The notes beneath the pieces were generated by a model that had not been told where the DNA came from, did not search any database, and saw nothing but the letters and a program-made list of their open reading frames with translations. A stretch of DNA of 64,000 nt from Acidobacteria bacterium Ga0074141 (GTDB lineage: Bacteria; Acidobacteriota; Blastocatellia; Pyrinomonadales; Pyrinomonadaceae). Shown here one piece after another: positions 26,765 through 33,907 of the stretch (position 1 is its first letter; each line of letters opens with the position of its first letter). The stretch is taken from assembly GCA_001464665.1 (NCBI GenBank), contig LNDP01000023.1, positions 222,157-286,156 on the forward strand. Reading direction: 5' to 3'. Both the position numbers and the translations under genes were made by a program.

Positions 26765-26797
26765 ACTTTATCCTTTCGCCTTTATCCTTTATCCTTT
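26765..26797. repeat. 33-base repeat, copy 2 (right of ffs)
   Basis: Exact direct repeat of 26561-26593. It ends 8 bases before the dnaX start codon, so it forms most of the dnaX leader and leaves no clear Shine-Dalgarno sequence. Confidence 0.85.
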
Positions 26798-26805
26798 AGC
26801 AACCG

Positions 26806-28602
26806 ATGTCATATCAGGTAATCGCCCGAAAATGGAGGCCGCGAAACTTCGAAGAAGTCACCGGCCAGGAGCACATCACTCGTACGCTCAGCAATGCGAT
26901 CGAGCACGATCGGCTTCACCATGCCTATTTGTTTTCGGGTGCACGCGGCGTCGGCAAAACGACCTCGGCCCGCATCTTTGCCAAGGCATTGAACTGCCGG
27001 CGGACGGATGCCCCGACCGCGATTCCCTGCTCCGCCGACTCGGGCGAGGTATGCGTTTCGTGTCTTGAGATCTCCGAAAGCCGCTCGATAGACGTACTTG
27101 AGATCGACGCCGCTTCGCACACCGGCATCGACGATATTCGCGACACCATTCTCGAGAATATCACCGTAAACCCGGCACGCGACCGCTATAAGATCTTCAT
27201 TATCGACGAGGTCCATCAGCTCTCGCGGCAAGCTTTCAACGCCCTGCTCAAAACGCTCGAGGAGCCGCCGCCGAATGTCGTCTTTATAATGGCGACGACC
27301 GAGCACCACAAGGTGCCGGAGACGATAACCTCGCGATGCCAGGAGTTCATCTTTCGGACGATTCCGCAGCAAAAGATCTTCGAGCGGCTTCGCCTTATCG
27401 CCGACGCGGAAAAGATCGACATTGCCGACGAGGCACTTCGTGAGATCGCTCGCTCGGGCGAGGGCTCAATGCGCGATGCCCAGTCAAATTTTGACCAGGT
27501 GATCAGCTTTTCGGGAGCGAAGATCGGCCGCGAAGACGTGGTCTCCGCTCTCGGCATTGCGGGTTCGGATAACCTCTCGGCGGTCATCAAAGCCGTCGCC
27601 GAGAATGATGCCGCCGCGATCCTGCGGGTGGTCGATGACCTCGTCTCCGGCGGCCACGATCTTCGCAACTTCTGCCGCGACCTGCTGGGATTTGTCCGCG
27701 ATCTTTCGGTGCTCAAAGTCTCGGGCTCGGAAGAGTTTATCGACGGCTCGGCCTTTGCCGCCGACGAGATGAAGCAGATCGCCGATGCGTTCGCGGCCTC
27801 CGATCTTTTCCGCATCTTCCATTCGCTTGCAGAGACAGAAGTACGGCTTAAAGAGGCTCTCCAAAGCCGCTACGTGCTCGAGCTCGGGCTCGTCCGGCTT
27901 GCAGAGATGAATCGCGTCACGCCCGTCGAAGAGCTCCTGAAAAGGCTTGCGGAACTCGAATCCTCGCTCGGCTCGGCCGAACCGCGTGCCGCGACCGCCA
28001 ACGCTTCGAGCCCAAAAGCACCGATCCCGGAAAAAAAAACTCTGAACACTGAGCCGGCTGCTCGATTTGCCGAGCCGCCGCCCGAGGAACCGCCATTTTA
28101 TCCCGAAGAACCGCCCTTCGAGCCGCCTTTCGATCCCGAACCCACGCCGATAGAGCCGGTTCGGGGCAGGGCCGAATTCGCCGTCCCCGACGATCTTCCG
28201 TCAAAGATCCCGCCGCGAACTGCCGAAGAGCTTGAGCATTTCGATGCCCCGGCTCTTGATTCTGCATTCGAAGAAGCGGTGCTCCGCTCCGGCGAGAGTA
28301 TGGTTTTCCTTCGCGTCAGCCCGGAACTGAAAGCACAAATGGCTCCCGCTGCCGTGGCCGCGGCCAGTGCCGGGTCGTCGTCTGCCCGGTATCGAAACTA
28401 TGTCCGAGACAGCGAAAGGGTCATCCCCGATTTCGCCCGTCCGCCCGCCGAACCCGAGGAAGACCTTACGATGCCCGAACCGCCGCCTGAAGACGCTACA
28501 CCCGACGTGCTTCTTGAATATGCCGGCAAGCGGCCCGACGTCCGCAAAGTGCTGAAGCTTTTCCGGGCGGAGCTGGTCGAGGTCCGCCGAGCTGACAAGT
28601 GA
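26806..28602 (+). CDS. dnaX: DNA polymerase III subunits gamma/tau
   Basis: Clamp-loader ATPase of the replisome. Walker A GARGVGKTT (residues 45-53), the zinc module (NCRR...PC...CVSC, about 63-86), Walker B IIDEVHQLS and sensor 1 MATTEHHK with SRC box TSRCQEF are all present. Domain III is followed by a proline/glutamate-rich linker (about 405-470) and a C-terminal tau-like region. A run of eight A (28030-28037, codons for EKKT) falls in the linker region, a place where programmed frameshifting can make the short gamma form, but this is not shown. ATG at 26806. Confidence 0.96.
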   Translation: MSYQVIARKWRPRNFEEVTGQEHITRTLSNAIEHDRLHHAYLFSGARGVGKTTSARIFAKALNCRRTDAPTAIPCSADSGEVCVSCLEISESRSIDVLEIDAASHTGIDDIRDTILENITVNPARDRYKIFIIDEVHQLSRQAFNALLKTLEEPPPNVVFIMATTEHHKVPETITSRCQEFIFRTIPQQKIFERLRLIADAEKIDIADEALREIARSGEGSMRDAQSNFDQVISFSGAKIGREDVVSALGIAGSDNLSAVIKAVAENDAAAILRVVDDLVSGGHDLRNFCRDLLGFVRDLSVLKVSGSEEFIDGSAFAADEMKQIADAFAASDLFRIFHSLAETEVRLKEALQSRYVLELGLVRLAEMNRVTPVEELLKRLAELESSLGSAEPRAATANASSPKAPIPEKKTLNTEPAARFAEPPPEEPPFYPEEPPFEPPFDPEPTPIEPVRGRAEFAVPDDLPSKIPPRTAEELEHFDAPALDSAFEEAVLRSGESMVFLRVSPELKAQMAPAAVAAASAGSSSARYRNYVRDSERVIPDFARPPAEPEEDLTMPEPPPEDATPDVLLEYAGKRPDVRKVLKLFRAELVEVRRADK

Positions 28603-28658
28603 ATTGCCGGAAGTAGCTTTGCCGCAGCCGCGATTTTTGCGACAATCAGCGGTAAGGA

Positions 28659-29528
28659 ATGAATCTGAAAAGCAAAGCCCCGTTCGCCGCTTTCCTTCTT
28701 TTGCTCTTCCACCTCGCGGTGGCTTTGCCGGCCGTTGCCCAGGATGAACCCTTCTCTATCAATCGCTCGCCGCTTCCGGCACCGACCGGATTTGTAAATG
28801 ATTACGCCGGAGCGATCGACCCTGCTCAGAAAGATCAGATCGAAACGCGGCTCCGTGAGTTTCGCGATTCGACCGGAGTTGAGATCTCCGTTGCTGTCGT
28901 TCGGACTACCGGCGAACGCGATATTTTCGATTATTCGCTCGCCGTCGCCCGCGGGTGGGGCATCGGGCTTGATCAGGACGATAATCCTGCGGCATTGCTC
29001 TTTATCGCGGTTGACGACCGCAAATACTTTACCCACGTTAGCAAAGACCTCGAGGACGAACTCCCTGATGGCCTCGTCGGCGACCTTCAACGTCGATACC
29101 TTGTGCCCGAGTTTCGCAAAGGCAACTACGGCAAAGGCATCGCCGATACGGTCGAAATGTACATCCGCACCTATGAGGCCCGCAGCAGCGGCTCGGTGCT
29201 CACACCAACGCTACCGAATAACGAAGGCCCAAGCGAGGCTCCGCTTTTCAGCATATTTTGCTGTCTCGCGATCATGCTTTTTCTGATACTCGTGGCCTGG
29301 TCAAACCGCAACAAACGCGGCCGATCAGATGATGATAACGACCGTTGGGGCGGCGGTGGATTCGGCGGCGGCGGCGGAGCACTGCCGTGGATAATCCTTG
29401 GCGGCTCGGGAGGAAGTTCGTCCGACAGTTCGTCGTCCTGGGACTGGGGCGGCGGTGGCGGATCGGATTGGGGCGGCTTTGGCGGCGGCGGCGATTTCGG
29501 AGGCGGCGGTGCTGGCGGCGATTGGTAG
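28659..29528 (+). CDS. TPM domain protein (YgcG/TPM_phosphatase family)
   Basis: Signal peptide ending AVAQ near residue 28, then a periplasmic TPM domain (about 45-175) with FVNDYAGAIDPAQK at its start and LEDELPDGLVGDLQRRYLVPEFRKGNYGKGI near its end. One transmembrane helix (about 198-215) follows, and the C-terminus is a glycine/serine/tryptophan low-complexity tail (GGGGFGGGGG). The family often sits beside lemA, as here. TPM domains have been linked to phosphatase activity and photosystem repair in plants; the bacterial role is uncertain. First gene of a three-gene run with the nucleotidyltransferase and lemA. Confidence 0.88.
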   Translation: MNLKSKAPFAAFLLLLFHLAVALPAVAQDEPFSINRSPLPAPTGFVNDYAGAIDPAQKDQIETRLREFRDSTGVEISVAVVRTTGERDIFDYSLAVARGWGIGLDQDDNPAALLFIAVDDRKYFTHVSKDLEDELPDGLVGDLQRRYLVPEFRKGNYGKGIADTVEMYIRTYEARSSGSVLTPTLPNNEGPSEAPLFSIFCCLAIMLFLILVAWSNRNKRGRSDDDNDRWGGGGFGGGGGALPWIILGGSGGSSSDSSSSWDWGGGGGSDWGGFGGGGDFGGGGAGGDW

Positions 29529-29539
29529 CGGAAACAATT

Positions 29540-30259
29540 ATGCAGAATCAATTTTCAGCGTTTATCGATGACCTAAAGACGACCCACGGCCGCAATCTTG
29601 CTTCGGTCGTTCTTTACGGCTCGGCCGCGGCCGGAGATTTTATCCCGACGCGGTCGGATTACAACATCCTCATCGCCCTGCACGAGATAACGCCAAAGGA
29701 ACTTCGCAGTTCCCACGCCTGCATCCGCGAATGGCATAAACTCGGGCATCCGGTGCCGGTCTATTTCACGGTCTCCGAGCTTAAGAACGCGGCGGACGTC
29801 TTCCCCATTGAGTTTCACCAAATGGAAATGGCCCACAAGGTACTTTACGGCTCAGACGTGCTCGAAGGCCTCGAGATCCACGACGATTTTCTCCGCCACC
29901 AGATCGAATACGAACTCCGAAGCAAGCTCTTGCTGCTTCGGCGTCAGTATATTCCGGCCTCGGCTTCACCCGAAGGGCTCAAAAAGCTGATGGGCGAAAG
30001 CCTGACGAGCTTTTCGGCCCTCTTCCGGGCGATACTGCTGATGCTTGGCGAAAAGGCGCCAAACAAGAAACGCGGAATCGTCGACCGGGCCGTCGCAAGG
30101 CTGGGACTCGACGGTGAGGTCTTTGAATTGTTATTCAGAATAAGAGAAAATGACCACACATTGGAGATGGACGAAAAAGGGGCCGACGATCTATATGGAC
30201 GCTACCTTTTGCAGGTCGAAAAGACCATAGATTCAATAGATAGTATTGGGAAAAGTTAA
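29540..30259 (+). CDS. nucleotidyltransferase-fold protein with incomplete active site
   Basis: A 239-residue protein whose N-terminus has the polymerase-beta-like nucleotidyltransferase motif VVLYGSAAAGDFIPTRSDYNILIAL. In active members this reads GS...SDxD; here the second acidic residue is Asn (SDYN), so two-metal catalysis is doubtful. The remaining 170 residues are mainly helical, with some resemblance to HEPN-like partners. ATG at 29540, 11 bases after the TPM gene. Both its conserved company (TPM, LemA) and its lost residue suggest a binding or regulatory role, but this is inference. Confidence 0.75.
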   Translation: MQNQFSAFIDDLKTTHGRNLASVVLYGSAAAGDFIPTRSDYNILIALHEITPKELRSSHACIREWHKLGHPVPVYFTVSELKNAADVFPIEFHQMEMAHKVLYGSDVLEGLEIHDDFLRHQIEYELRSKLLLLRRQYIPASASPEGLKKLMGESLTSFSALFRAILLMLGEKAPNKKRGIVDRAVARLGLDGEVFELLFRIRENDHTLEMDEKGADDLYGRYLLQVEKTIDSIDSIGKS

Positions 30260-30283
30260 CGGCAATTGCCGGGGAAGAAAAAG

Positions 30284-30922
30284 ATGATGAAACGAGCGAT
30301 CTTACTTACAATAGCGATGTTTTCGGCCACTTTTCTTAGCGGCTGCAGCTACAACGAACTGACGGCAAAACAGCAGAACGTAAAAGGTAAATGGGCTAAC
30401 GTCGAGAGCTCGATGCAGCGGCGGGCCGACCTTATCCCAAATCTGGTTGAAACGGCGAAGATGGCCGGCGTTCAAGAGCAGGAGGTCTTTGGCCAGATCG
30501 CCGAAGCGCGGTCGCGTCTGCTTAACGCACAGCAGCAGCCCGGTCAGGGCGTCGAAGGCGACAAGAGTCCCGAGCAGCGGCAGGCCGTTATCGAAGCAAA
30601 CAATAGCTTCGGCGGCACGATTGGCCGCCTTCTTAGCCTTCAGGAACAATACCCTCAGCTTCGCTCAAGCGATGCGTTTATGAAGGTTCAGGATGAGCTC
30701 TCGGGAACTGAAAACCGCATAAACACGGCTAGGATCGATTTCAACGAGGCCGTAACGGACTATAACACGACCCGCAACTCGTTCCCGGCGGTGATTACGG
30801 CCGGCATTTTCGGGTTCAAAGAAGAGCCCTTCTTCCAGGCGGACCCAAGTGCCAGGCAGGCCCCGACGGTAGGGGATGCGAATACGCTTAGGCGGCAGCA
30901 AGCACCGGCCGCTAACAACTAA
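30284..30922 (+). CDS. LemA family lipoprotein
   Basis: N-terminal lipoprotein signal with lipobox LSGC at about residue 20, then the LemA domain: SYNELTAKQQNVKGKWANVESSMQRRADLIPNLVETA-type sequence, LSLQEQYPQLRSS and FNEAVTDYNTTRNSFPAVI, all diagnostic helical blocks. LemA is membrane-anchored with a long antiparallel helix bundle; its function is unclear. Paired with a TPM protein, as in many genomes. The ATG at 30284 has GGGGAAG upstream; a TTG at 30266 is possible but lies before that site. Confidence 0.93.
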   Translation: MMKRAILLTIAMFSATFLSGCSYNELTAKQQNVKGKWANVESSMQRRADLIPNLVETAKMAGVQEQEVFGQIAEARSRLLNAQQQPGQGVEGDKSPEQRQAVIEANNSFGGTIGRLLSLQEQYPQLRSSDAFMKVQDELSGTENRINTARIDFNEAVTDYNTTRNSFPAVITAGIFGFKEEPFFQADPSARQAPTVGDANTLRRQQAPAANN

Positions 30923-30928
30923 GCCGTT

Positions 30929-31138
30929 TCAAAATCCTCGGGAACTGCACATAGAACAATGATCACAAGGCCTGTCGTTCGGCTCGAACTGGCAGGCCTT
31001 ATTTTCCCCGATACCTTCGAATATCATGTCCGCGATCGCCTCAGCGATCGAAAATTGATCGAAACTCGAATGGCCCGAGCGGACGTCCGAGTCCGGGAAT
31101 TGTGCTTCGTCTCGTAGCGGTAAATCAGGATGCGTCAT
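30929..31138 (-). CDS. 69-residue Cys4 protein of the microcompartment operon
   Basis: No family recognised. The N-terminal half is polar; residues 26-47 (FDQFSIAEAIADMIFEGIGE) form a predicted amphipathic helix resembling encapsulation peptides of microcompartment cargo. The C-terminus has four cysteines spaced C-x8-C-x2-C-x2-C (C49, C58, C61, C64), able to bind zinc or part of an iron-sulfur cluster. Its ATG at 31138 overlaps the TAA of the preceding BMC-P gene (TAATG), so translation is coupled. The coupling and motif make it a real gene rather than chance. Role unknown; possibly internal redox or shell-associated. Confidence 0.68.
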   Translation of the reverse strand: MTHPDLPLRDEAQFPDSDVRSGHSSFDQFSIAEAIADMIFEGIGENKACQFEPNDRPCDHCSMCSSRGF

Positions 31139-31413
31139 TACGTATTCAGATCGATCTGATCTACCACGCCAACGATCGCAGAATCGATCGCGGCTCCCGG
31201 TTTGCCGGTGGCGGCGGTCGAGGCCGACCAGCCTTCCTGGGCGATGAGGACGATATCGCCTTCGCCGGAATTGACCGAATCGAGAGCAAGGCAGGTGTAG
31301 TCCATGTCTTCGCCTTCGGGTGTGATCTGCCGGCAAAGCATTATCCGCGAACCCTCATAACGCTGGTTCTTTTGCGTCGCTACGACGTTACCGATGACCC
31401 TTGCAAGCAGCAT
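31138..31413 (-). CDS. BMC-P shell protein (EutN/CcmL family), paralogue 3
   Basis: A pentamer-forming vertex protein of a bacterial microcompartment. The 91 residues follow the family plan: LLARVIGNVVATQKNQRYEG at the start, LALDSVNSGEGDIVLIAQEG in the middle and AIDSAIVGVVDQIDL at the end. Pentamers cap the twelve vertices of the shell. The ATG at 31413 follows GGAGAAA and is preferred to an upstream in-frame start at 31446. The stop overlaps the start of the Cys4 gene. Confidence 0.92.
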   Translation of the reverse strand: MLLARVIGNVVATQKNQRYEGSRIMLCRQITPEGEDMDYTCLALDSVNSGEGDIVLIAQEGWSASTAATGKPGAAIDSAIVGVVDQIDLNT

Positions 31414-31433
31414 TTTCTCCCAATTGATCGATC

Positions 31434-31457
31434 GGCCAATTGACAACTGCCAATTGG
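31434..31457. repeat. palindrome CCAATT..AATTGG with CAACTG units
   Basis: CCAATTGACAACTGCCAATTGG forms a 6-bp inverted repeat with an internal GACAACTG unit like those at 62012-62079. It lies in the 55-base gap between two BMC-P genes. Confidence 0.5.
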
Positions 31458-31468
31458 AAGATCAAGTA

Positions 31469-31747
31469 CTAGCTCCGATTCAGAACATGCGAGTCTGAAT
31501 CGATAATTCCTACTATCGTACAATCCGTCGGAGTCTCATCGCGTTTGAACGGGAAAGATGCCTCTTTACCGCGGCACCAGAAGACAAGTTCGCCTTCGCC
31601 TGCTCCGACGGCATCAAGTGCGATCATCGGCTTGCCTTTATCTTTGAGATCCGCGTCCAGAGTTTGGACAATGAGGAACTTCCGCCCTTCGAGCGATTCA
31701 TTCTTAACGGTCGCAACGACCGTCCCGATGACCCGAGCGATCTGCAT
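31469..31747 (-). CDS. BMC-P shell protein (EutN/CcmL family), paralogue 2
   Basis: A 92-residue BMC-P protein: MQIARVIGTVVATVKNESLEG, ALDAVGAGEGELVFWCRGKEA and TIVGIIDS mark the conserved beta-barrel strands and the pentamer interface. It differs from the other two paralogues in the loop after the third strand (SFPFKRDETPTDC), so the pentamers are probably not interchangeable. Its ATG at 31747 overlaps the TAA of the previous BMC-P gene (TAATG). Confidence 0.93.
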   Translation of the reverse strand: MQIARVIGTVVATVKNESLEGRKFLIVQTLDADLKDKGKPMIALDAVGAGEGELVFWCRGKEASFPFKRDETPTDCTIVGIIDSDSHVLNRS

Positions 31748-32031
31748 TATTTCGATCGGTCTGCAGCGGTGAGATCGATGGTGTCAATGACGCCGATTAT
31801 CGCCGAATCGACCGGGCAATCCTTGTTGCCTTCGGCAAGGCGGGCAGAAGAGCCGCCCACGACGATCACCTTTTCGTGATAGCCCGCACCAACCGTATCG
31901 ACAGCAACAACATAGCCGCTCTGGTCAGAGCCGTCGAGATTGACGGGCTTGACGATGAGCAGCTTCTTTCCGTGGAGCCGTGCGTCCTTCTGGGTCGAAA
32001 CGACCGTCCCTAAGATGCGTCCGATTATCAT
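31747..32031 (-). CDS. BMC-P shell protein (EutN/CcmL family), paralogue 1
   Basis: A 94-residue BMC-P protein starting MIIGRILGTVVSTQKDARLHG, with AVDTVGAGYHEKVIVVGGSSA and SAIIGVIDTIDL. The open frame extends 20 codons upstream through a repeat-rich gap, but the conserved domain starts at the ATG at 32031. It is separated from the BMC-H gene by 70 bases that can form hairpins. Three BMC-P paralogues together are characteristic of several metabolosome types, including PVM and acidobacterial ones. Confidence 0.93.
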   Translation of the reverse strand: MIIGRILGTVVSTQKDARLHGKKLLIVKPVNLDGSDQSGYVVAVDTVGAGYHEKVIVVGGSSARLAEGNKDCPVDSAIIGVIDTIDLTAADRSK

Positions 32032-32035
32032 ACCG

Positions 32036-32100
32036 TTAGCGGTTAGCCGTGAGCGGTGAGCAGGGATCGAGCTAAACTGCTCGCGGCTCACTGCTCCCTG
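32036..32100. repeat. hairpin-forming repeats between BMC-H and BMC-P genes
   Basis: GCCGTGAGC pairs with GCTCGCGGC (one G-T pair), and AGCAGGGA with TCCCTGCT, as alternative stems. Units GTTAGCGGTTAGCCGTGAGC belong to the same family as 14394-14449. In the mRNA this could protect or process the BMC-H message so that hexamers outnumber pentamers. Confidence 0.5.
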
Positions 32101-32101
32101 C

Positions 32102-32380
32102 TTACTTCAGAACTACCGGCAAGGCTTCATCCACGCTCGAGTGCGGTCGCGGGATCACGTGGACGCTGATTAGCTCGCCAACGCGCCGAGCGGCCGCGGC
32201 ACCAGCATCGGTCGCGGCCTTTACCGCAGCAACATCCCCGCGGACGATTGCCGTAACGAACCCGGCACCGATCTTTTCATAACCGACCAGCTGCACGTTC
32301 GCCGCCTTAACCATGGCGTCCGCCGCTTCGATCGTCGCAACGAGACCTTTGGTCTCGACCATTCCTAATGCTTCCTGCAT
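32102..32380 (-). CDS. BMC-H shell protein (EutM/PduA/CcmK family)
   Basis: A 92-residue single BMC domain protein that forms hexameric facets of the shell. It starts [23 protein letters not shown]-like, with the pore-lining segment [21 protein letters not shown] and the interface motif [15 protein letters not shown]. The Ala-Gly-Phe at the pore differs slightly from the usual SGLV. The only BMC-H in the window; no BMC-T (tandem) protein was found. ATG at 32380, 53 bases from the aldolase gene. Confidence 0.96.
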   Translation of the reverse strand: MQEALGMVETKGLVATIEAADAMVKAANVQLVGYEKIGAGFVTAIVRGDVAAVKAATDAGAAAARRVGELISVHVIPRPHSSVDEALPVVLK

Positions 32381-32433
32381 TTAGTTATTTCTCCTGATTT
32401 GCAAAGGGACAGTGCTTCTACTGAAACGTAAGT

Positions 32434-33234
32434 TTACCCTAAATTCGCCGCTTGGCTCAAAAGCTCGATCAACTCTTCTCTGGAGAGCGAGATCTTCTGT
32501 CCGTTCGCTTTGCTGGCGGCCGGGTAGTTTATATCAAGCTCGCATGTGATATTCGCCTCGTGCAGATACCCGCACGCCTGGCAGCGGGCATTCTCTTTCA
32601 GGTAACCCGCTTTTTCTCTGATATTTATAAGCTTTTCGATGGCATCCTTCGGTAGATCGTTGGCACCGCCGAGTGCCTTGGCGAGGATTGCGATGCGGGC
32701 CGTGTGCTCGAGCGTCTCGAGCCGGTCAAATGCCTGCCAAAGGTCGTCACCATAAGCGACCGCCCCGTGATTCGCCATCAATAGCGCGTTGTGATGGGCA
32801 ACAAACGGCTTCATCGCCTCGGTCAGCTCATTCGTGGATGGCGTTCCGTAATCGGTCAGCGGTACGCAGCCGAGCGTCAGAATGACCTCGCTTAATATCG
32901 GTTTATCGATGGCCAAACCGGCGACCGCAAACGCCGTCCCGTGCGGCGGATGGGCATGGCAAACGGCCTTTACATCCGGCCGCATCTTGTAGATCAGCAA
33001 ATGCATCGCCAGCTCCGATGACGCCCGCTTATCCGAAAGCGGCTTGCCGTCCATGTCCGTCAGGGCGAGGCTCTCCTCGGTCATACGGCCTTTGCAGGTC
33101 ATCGTTGGCGTTGCGAGCACGGTGTTCTCGTCAAGCCGGATGCTGACATTGCCGTCCGATGAGACGACATAGCTCCGTTCATAGAGCAGCTTGCCGATCT
33201 CGACGATCAATTTTCTGGCCGATGATTCGTCCAT
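32434..33234 (-). CDS. class II aldolase, probable microcompartment cargo
   Basis: Zinc-dependent aldolase of the FucA/RhaD/AraD family that would split a sugar phosphate to an aldehyde plus a C3 unit. Zinc and catalytic residues are present: ASSELAMH (acid), CHAHPPHGTA (two His) and MANHGAVAYG (third His). Beyond the normal domain (about residue 215) there is an extension with CQACGYL and CEL cysteines, a linker (NYPAASKANG) and a terminal amphipathic helix SREELIELLSQAANL, a plausible encapsulation peptide. In PVM-type compartments such an aldolase produces lactaldehyde from fuculose or rhamnulose phosphate. ATG at 33234; first gene of the shell operon. Confidence 0.88.
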   Translation of the reverse strand: MDESSARKLIVEIGKLLYERSYVVSSDGNVSIRLDENTVLATPTMTCKGRMTEESLALTDMDGKPLSDKRASSELAMHLLIYKMRPDVKAVCHAHPPHGTAFAVAGLAIDKPILSEVILTLGCVPLTDYGTPSTNELTEAMKPFVAHHNALLMANHGAVAYGDDLWQAFDRLETLEHTARIAILAKALGGANDLPKDAIEKLINIREKAGYLKENARCQACGYLHEANITCELDINYPAASKANGQKISLSREELIELLSQAANLG

Positions 33235-33306
33235 ATAAACAAGAATCCACAGATTAACACAACACCGCGGTCGCGTTAACCTGTGGATCGAAACTTGTAC
33301 GAATAT

Positions 33307-33642
33307 TTACCGAACGCGTTCAAAAGTGACGCGGCCATCGTAAACCGGAGGAGCCGGCGGTGCCGGCGGCATCGGCGGCGTGACGGTAACTTCGGACGCC
33401 ATATTGTTCAGCCGCTCGACCGTCATTCGCAGTTCCTCGTTCTCCATTGTAAGCCGAACGTTCTCGCGACGAAGCCCACGCATCTCCCGTTTGAAGCGTT
33501 TACAGTCATGCCGGTTCTTAAAGGAGCTCTTAAAAGATTCGGCCGGCGATGAAAGCGGAACGAAGATGCTTGCGATCAGCACACCGATGGTCACGGCAAA
33601 AACAAAAGGAATGACGCGTTTGATTACAGAAAGAAATTGCAT
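33307..33642 (-). CDS. membrane-anchored coiled-coil protein, unknown function
   Basis: A 111-residue protein with one N-terminal membrane helix (about residues 7-28), then a basic stretch, a heptad-like coiled coil (about 50-85, LRRENVRLTMENEELRMTVERL) and a proline-rich segment PPMPPAPPAPP before a short C-terminus. No family recognised. ATG at 33642 with GAGG upstream. Not obviously linked to the microcompartment genes, although on the same strand. Confidence 0.68.
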   Translation of the reverse strand: MQFLSVIKRVIPFVFAVTIGVLIASIFVPLSSPAESFKSSFKNRHDCKRFKREMRGLRRENVRLTMENEELRMTVERLNNMASEVTVTPPMPPAPPAPPVYDGRVTFERVR

Positions 33643-33907
33643 ACTACACCTCAACTACCTCAGAAATGAATACGTCGGTTCGCCGGGAACGGTTTCACCT
33701 TGCCGGAGAAACGCGGGGAAAAAGGCCCGGTGGCCGCTACTGAATTCTATTCTAAAGGTTTTATGCCACGATGTGAAGGTTTATATTCCGCGTTCGGCAA
33801 AAATGACGAGATTTTTTCGGCCCGATGCCCTCTTTTGCCAACCGGGCGGCAATCCCTTACTATTTTTCGGGCAGGCTCGACGCAGTTTTTCGTCTCGCAA
33901 GCAACTT

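Noticed and set aside
26561-26797. Possible CRISPR array (two identical 33-base repeats)
   Set aside because: Only two copies exist, the sequence is a low-complexity TTTATCC array, the space between them is the SRP RNA gene, and no cas genes are near.
30929-31336. A longer 135-codon minus-strand frame covering the Cys4 protein
   Set aside because: Its upstream part is Arg-rich antiframe sequence overlapping the BMC-P gene. The ATG at 31138, coupled as TAATG, gives the sensible 69-residue protein.
33643-33907. A gene or RNA in the 265 bases upstream of ruvA
   Set aside because: An open frame runs through to ruvA but has no start context or homology, and no ruvC-like motif or RNA fold was recognised.
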